A stretch of DNA of 64,000 nt, from the NCBI RefSeq assembly GCF_016808095.1, contig NC_068977.1, positions 29,599,364-29,663,363 on the forward strand. Reading direction: 5' to 3'. This DNA comes from Vigna angularis. Its lineage: Eukaryota > Streptophyta > Magnoliopsida > Fabales > Fabaceae. Each line of letters opens with the position of its first letter. Within the stretch, counting starts at the first letter, position 1. Positions 60,101 to 64,000 of this stretch are shown in pieces. The notes under the pieces were generated by a model that was not told where the DNA came from, did no database searches, and worked only from the letters and a program-made list of their open reading frames with translations. The translations under genes and the position numbers were made by a program.

Positions 60101-62715
60101 TATACCTTTGACATAAGTTCCATAGAGAAAAAGGAATTTTTGAGGAATCATATGGGAGATTAGGCTATCCAATGTCTCCATCATCTTCGTCTCCATTTTA
60201 AGAAAGTAAAAGAAAATTGTTACTGTACAAATAAAAATCACACATAAAATTAAAATAAAGATAAATTTATATACATATATAAGATATTTTTATTGGGGAA
60301 AGACTTTTTAATAATAATAAAAGAAATTCGTAGAAAGTTGATTCATAATAGATAATATCTTATGATAGATGTAAGAGATTTTTTGAAGTAATAATAATAA
60401 AAATTCGTGAAAAATTAGTTGATAATATCTTAACATTTAACATGGTGAATTATGGGTTTTTTCCTTTCTTACAAAAAGTAGTGTAAGAAAATTGATTCCC
60501 GAATTCTGAGAGACTCTAACGTTGATTTCCAACAAGAACAGTGACATCCTTGTTATTATTACTGTAAAATAATAATGAAAGCAACAAAGCTAAGCAAAGA
60601 GGGTGTGAAGATTTTGTCCCCCCTCATCCCCCAAAACAAAAATGTCTTACTGCTCACTCTTCATAAGAATCTATTGCCCCCATTAAATCAATCTGCAACT
60701 TGATATGCAACTTGCACTGCCTTTTCCTTTGAAAATCTCAATGTGCATAAATTCCTCTGCTTATCTGCACAAAAGTACCCCTCTCATTTCTGCTTAACTA
60801 ATGCTTTTTATTTTTTCTTGCATCTTATTCTATTTAATAGTAAAACACCACATCATCTCCACCAAGCCACAAACTAACATAGTCTTCTACAAGACCATAT
60901 AATTATGGTTTTTCTTCTCCTATTTTTAAATCTAAGTCTGGCAGTACCATATATGGGTCATTTCTCCGATTGGGACTAAAGTTTTGTAAGAATAAAAAGT
61001 ACACGATAATTCGTATCAATTAGAAATAAGATAAATTTAAAATATACAAGAAAATGAAACTTTATTTTATAAATTGGTTTTCTGAGATTGAATAAAACTT
61101 AAAATCTACTTTTTAACGTATTTGAAAACAATGTTGAGATAAAAAATGTACGTAGGAAAATACATTTGAGAAGAGAAGGATAAGAACAGAAGATGGGTAT
61201 TGAAAGAAGTTTACATAGAAGTATCGGATGCTGAATTTGTTAGAAAAAAAGCAGAAAGTGACAGAAAAGGCAGAAAAGAGTGGGCAGTTATGCTGCCGGC
61301 GTTGGGCAATGACATCCTATTTTTGTGCCCTAAAATGTTGTACTATAGTTGTGAGTGAGTTTGACTTGAAATTCAAATTCTGAAAATTTTTAATGGCAGA
61401 AAATACAATGTTCACTAAGAGTGAGATTACCTTGTACTTGTTAACTTGACGACAAATTAGCACCACTTGAGCATTAAAACATAGATTTGCACATATCCAT
61501 TTAATGTGGTCCTTGAAGAAATAGAAACTCCTCATATATCAATTAGTCAAACTCTGCCCCATCACTGATCTTGTGATCTGAATTGCTAGTGACTCCACGT
61601 TTGTTATGATCCCCATCTTATTTTAGACAAACAATATTTGATAGTTGAGATCTTTCCTAGCACAATGCCAACCAGGAGAACTGTACTTTTTCTTTTATTT
61701 TATTTTGTCCCATGTATGAGTAGAAGCAGAGCCAAATGTTCAATTAACACAAGTAGCAAATTTTCATGCTGAGGATCATCAAAATCAATTTTTGACAGTG
61801 AAACAACTTCAGTCTCTATCTAAGCAATCCAAAAATAAACAAAAAAGTCTCATGGTCACTTGGAAACAGCTAAAAGGGACTTCTTTTAAAATGTTTCCTT
61901 ATCAAAGATAATTAATTTCTTTGACTAAATCTCATGCATATAATACTGTGTCAAATTAGGTATAGGTTGAAGTGCCATGCCTGTGCAATGATAGGACCAA
62001 ACATCTTAGTTTAGTAACATGGAACCAAAGACAGCTAGCTAAACTTTGCTTCAATTTATGTGGGGGTGAGAAATCGCATTATTTTTATATTCTTTCATGC
62101 ATTAAAGGTACAACAATGTGCAATTCATTCCCAAAATAACTGGCAGCCTGGCTGCTATGCATAAATAGAATTTCCTAATTCTTAGTCAGTGTCAAATTTC
62201 AGTACATAATCAAGTTCTTGTACTACAGAATAAATCTTGTTTCACTTTAAGTTTTTTTCTTTTCTGATATAGGTATTGTTTCTCTTCTTATTGTCCATTA
62301 ATCTGATAACTTGGGAAAATAAAAACTCCAAATAGAGTAGGCAGATTCTCTAAAGCCTGTTGTGGCTTTTATAATGATTTCTTATGGAGAATATGACCAA
62401 AGGGAGAGAAAGGACAAAAGTTCAATGTATTGAGGTAGAAAATAGAGGAACAGACAAGTGAGTAAGAAGCATAAATCATGAAATGAGGGGCTCTTCTCTT
62501 CTCTTCTGTGTAAAGCTGAACAAAAAAAGGTACGTTACAGAAATAATGGTTACTCACATTTTTCTACTTCCCATGACATTCAATGCCCTGCAAAATGTAA
62601 TTGAAATTTACTGGAAATAGCAGAAGTCCTTAGAGGAGAAAAGCATATGCATGCACCAGTGAATTTCCTGAGAGCAAAACTAAATGCAGTTTTCTACATG
62701 TTTTTGAATATTGTT
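57103..62715. other. Long gene-free AT-rich stretch
   Basis: No convincing gene, RNA or transposon terminus in about 5.6 kb. It holds a (TA)n tract at 57846-57869 and slightly less AT-rich blocks near 60540-60960 and 61560-61760 that do not encode recognisable protein. Confidence 0.45.
57846..57869. repeat. (TA)n microsatellite
   Basis: About 11 TA units. Confidence 0.9.
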
Positions 62716-62723
62716 TCTGACCT

Positions 62724-62813
62724 GAATTGGGGTTTCACATCAGTAATCTGTACTATTTTTAAATGTGAGTTTTTTTTTTTTTATGTAAATTACTGATGTG
62801 AAACTCTAATTTC
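62724..62813. repeat. Short inverted repeat 3' of the MATE gene
   Basis: Arms of about 24 bases (62724-62747 and 62789-62813) read ggtttcacatcagtaat and its complement, with about two mismatches, around a spacer of about 41 bases containing a T run. It could be a MITE remnant or a fold in the 3' flank of the MATE transcript (about 190-280 bases past its stop). Confidence 0.7.
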
Positions 62814-63005
62814 AATTTAAAAATAGCACCAAAAACAAGTAAGTAACCGCATCTAATGTTATCTAAAATTCATAAAATGAAAATGTTATCCTCTGTCTCT
62901 ACCCTACTGCCCTATACAGTTAAAAGACAAATTTATGAGATATTTTATCCCCCCTCTCATCAGTTTTTGTTTTTCTCTTTTAAGGTGGTTGATGAATTAA
63001 ACCAA

Positions 63006-64000
63006 TCACTGTTCATTTTCATCTGAGTCAGCTAATAATGCCAAAGAATCTTCCGTGCTTTCGCATTTGAGTGGCTTCTCTGGATCAACCTCACGTTTGT
63101 GATCATCAACACCACAAGCTTCACCCATTCCTGTGAGTTTCTTGGCTCTTTGGGCCTCAGATTCCCAATCAGTTCTGCACAGAACCACCAACATGGTCAC
63201 TGCACAAGACCCTTGAGCTGCAAGAAGCCCAAGCCAGAGGCCTTGAAAGTCATAGCCAGTGAAGAAAGCTAGCCAAACGGACACAGGCATTCCCACAAGG
63301 TAGAAACATCCCAGGTTGATGTTAGCACCGATTTTAGGCCTTGCTGTGCCTCTCAGCACCCCACACCCTGTTGTTTGAGGGCAATTCCCAAGCTCACAAA
63401 GGCCTATTATGGGTAACACCATAGATGTCAGAGTTATGATCTCCTTGTCCTTTGTGAACATGCTAGCCCATGTGTTCCTAACCATGAGAGCAAAAACCAA
63501 TGCCAGGACACCTGACACGAAGCTGCAGGATAACCCCACAATGGCAGAAAGCCTTGCCTTTGAGGGCTTCTGTGCGCCAAGCTTGTTGCCAACTCTTGTT
63601 GAAACACTGAAGCTCAATGAAGAAGGGAAAATGTAAAGCAAAGAAGTGGTTTGGATCAGAATTCCCATTGAGGCCACGGTTGCTCTGGGGTTCACCAACA
63701 GCCCACATAACAGAATCATGATCTCATACCACCACCACTCCAAACACACCGAAACACAGCTCGGAATAGCCAAATTGAGAAGAGACCTCCACTGTGTGAA
63801 GCACTCAAAAGAGAAACCACCCCATGTTTTCTTGTAAGTGCCAGAGAAGACTATATAAAGAATCAAAGAAGCCACGAGGTTGAAGTTTGTCCACACCCCA
63901 CCAAGAGCCACCCCTTTGATTCCCAGCCCGAGGTGTGACACAAGGAAGTAGTTTATGGGTATGTGAAGGAGGATTGACAGGGAGGCACAGAGGGTGAGAG
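63006..64000 (-). CDS. MATE efflux transporter (DETOXIFICATION family), C-terminal part
   Basis: The minus-strand frame is open from the window edge (64000) to TGA at 63006-63008, about 331 codons without an intron. The N-terminal half lies outside. About seven hydrophobic segments are visible. Family signatures include CLEWWWYEIMILLCGLL, SVSTRVGNKLGA, GVLRGTARPKIGANIN, and the C-terminal TDWESEAQRAKKLTG. These place it among plant MATE/DTX proton- or sodium-coupled exporters, and the WWWYEIM and C-terminal block are most like the DTX48-50 group. That subgroup call is by recollection only. MATE proteins export small organic compounds across plasma or vacuolar membranes. The tail after about 63140 is hydrophilic and acidic. 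A GTG at 63939-63941 lies mid-protein and is not a start. Confidence 0.93.
   Translation of the reverse strand, partial: LTLCASLSILLHIPINYFLVSHLGLGIKGVALGGVWTNFNLVASLILYIVFSGTYKKTWGGFSFECFTQWRSLLNLAIPSCVSVCLEWWWYEIMILLCGLLVNPRATVASMGILIQTTSLLYIFPSSLSFSVSTRVGNKLGAQKPSKARLSAIVGLSCSFVSGVLALVFALMVRNTWASMFTKDKEIITLTSMVLPIIGLCELGNCPQTTGCGVLRGTARPKIGANINLGCFYLVGMPVSVWLAFFTGYDFQGLWLGLLAAQGSCAVTMLVVLCRTDWESEAQRAKKLTGMGEACGVDDHKREVDPEKPLKCESTEDSLALLADSDENEQ

Overview
The window reads as a stretch of AT-rich nuclear plant chromosome. The gene content (a spliced BAG-family co-chaperone gene, a plant-type MATE transporter), plant transposon families (LTR retrotransposons, CACTA, a Mutator-like element, a Cassandra-type 5S-bearing LTR, a LINE relic) and abundant long (TA)n tracts all fit a dicot. 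A legume of the Vigna/Phaseolus kind is my guess from overall texture, not something proved here. There is no bacterial operon structure and no CRISPR array.

Layout. 1-5572: the 3' end of an LTR retrotransposon (degenerate internal region, then an LTR) inserted within the first bases of an older related LTR. 5573-9450: intergenic DNA with an unusual number of CACGTG boxes and one unrecognised 99-codon reading frame. 9450-11800: the only complete host gene, a four-exon BAG1-4 type gene with a possible upstream ORF. 11800-24120: mostly gene-free AT-rich DNA with small inverted-repeat elements. 24166-25118: a Mutator-like non-autonomous element sitting inside a (TA)n tract. 25301-26834: a small CACTA element with target duplication AAT. 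28383-29835: a decayed minus-strand LTR piece. 30030-31951: a solo LTR (duplication CTTCA). 32290-33260: a decayed LINE 3' end. 36254-38668: a minus-strand solo LTR (duplication AAAGT). 42915-45777: a decayed CACTA-like element with a transposase-like C-terminal fragment. 48077-50968: a solo LTR (duplication TATAT). 51058-57099: a composite CACTA element, described next. 57100-62720: gene-free. 63006-64000: the C-terminal half of a MATE transporter on the minus strand, running off the right edge.

The most striking region is 51058-57099. An outer CACTA element (termini CACTAGTGCA / CGCTAGTACA, flanked by TTT) carries an exon of the ribosome-biogenesis gene RLP24. It has been invaded by a Cassandra-type solo LTR (duplication GAAAC) and by a second CACTA element (53648-56961, termini CACTACAA, duplication ATT). 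The inner CACTA itself carries an intact RING-H2 ubiquitin-ligase-like ORF, a 481-bp partial tandem duplicate of it, and exon-like pieces of an unidentified membrane protein. It is a layered gene-capture element.

The second notable pattern lies in the LTRs. They share a position where a short hairpin is kept while its bases change in a compensating way. Most copies also hold their own private tandem-repeat arrays, and one LTR (30030-31951) is a mosaic carrying a roughly 570-bp cassette otherwise seen in the 48077-50968 LTR.
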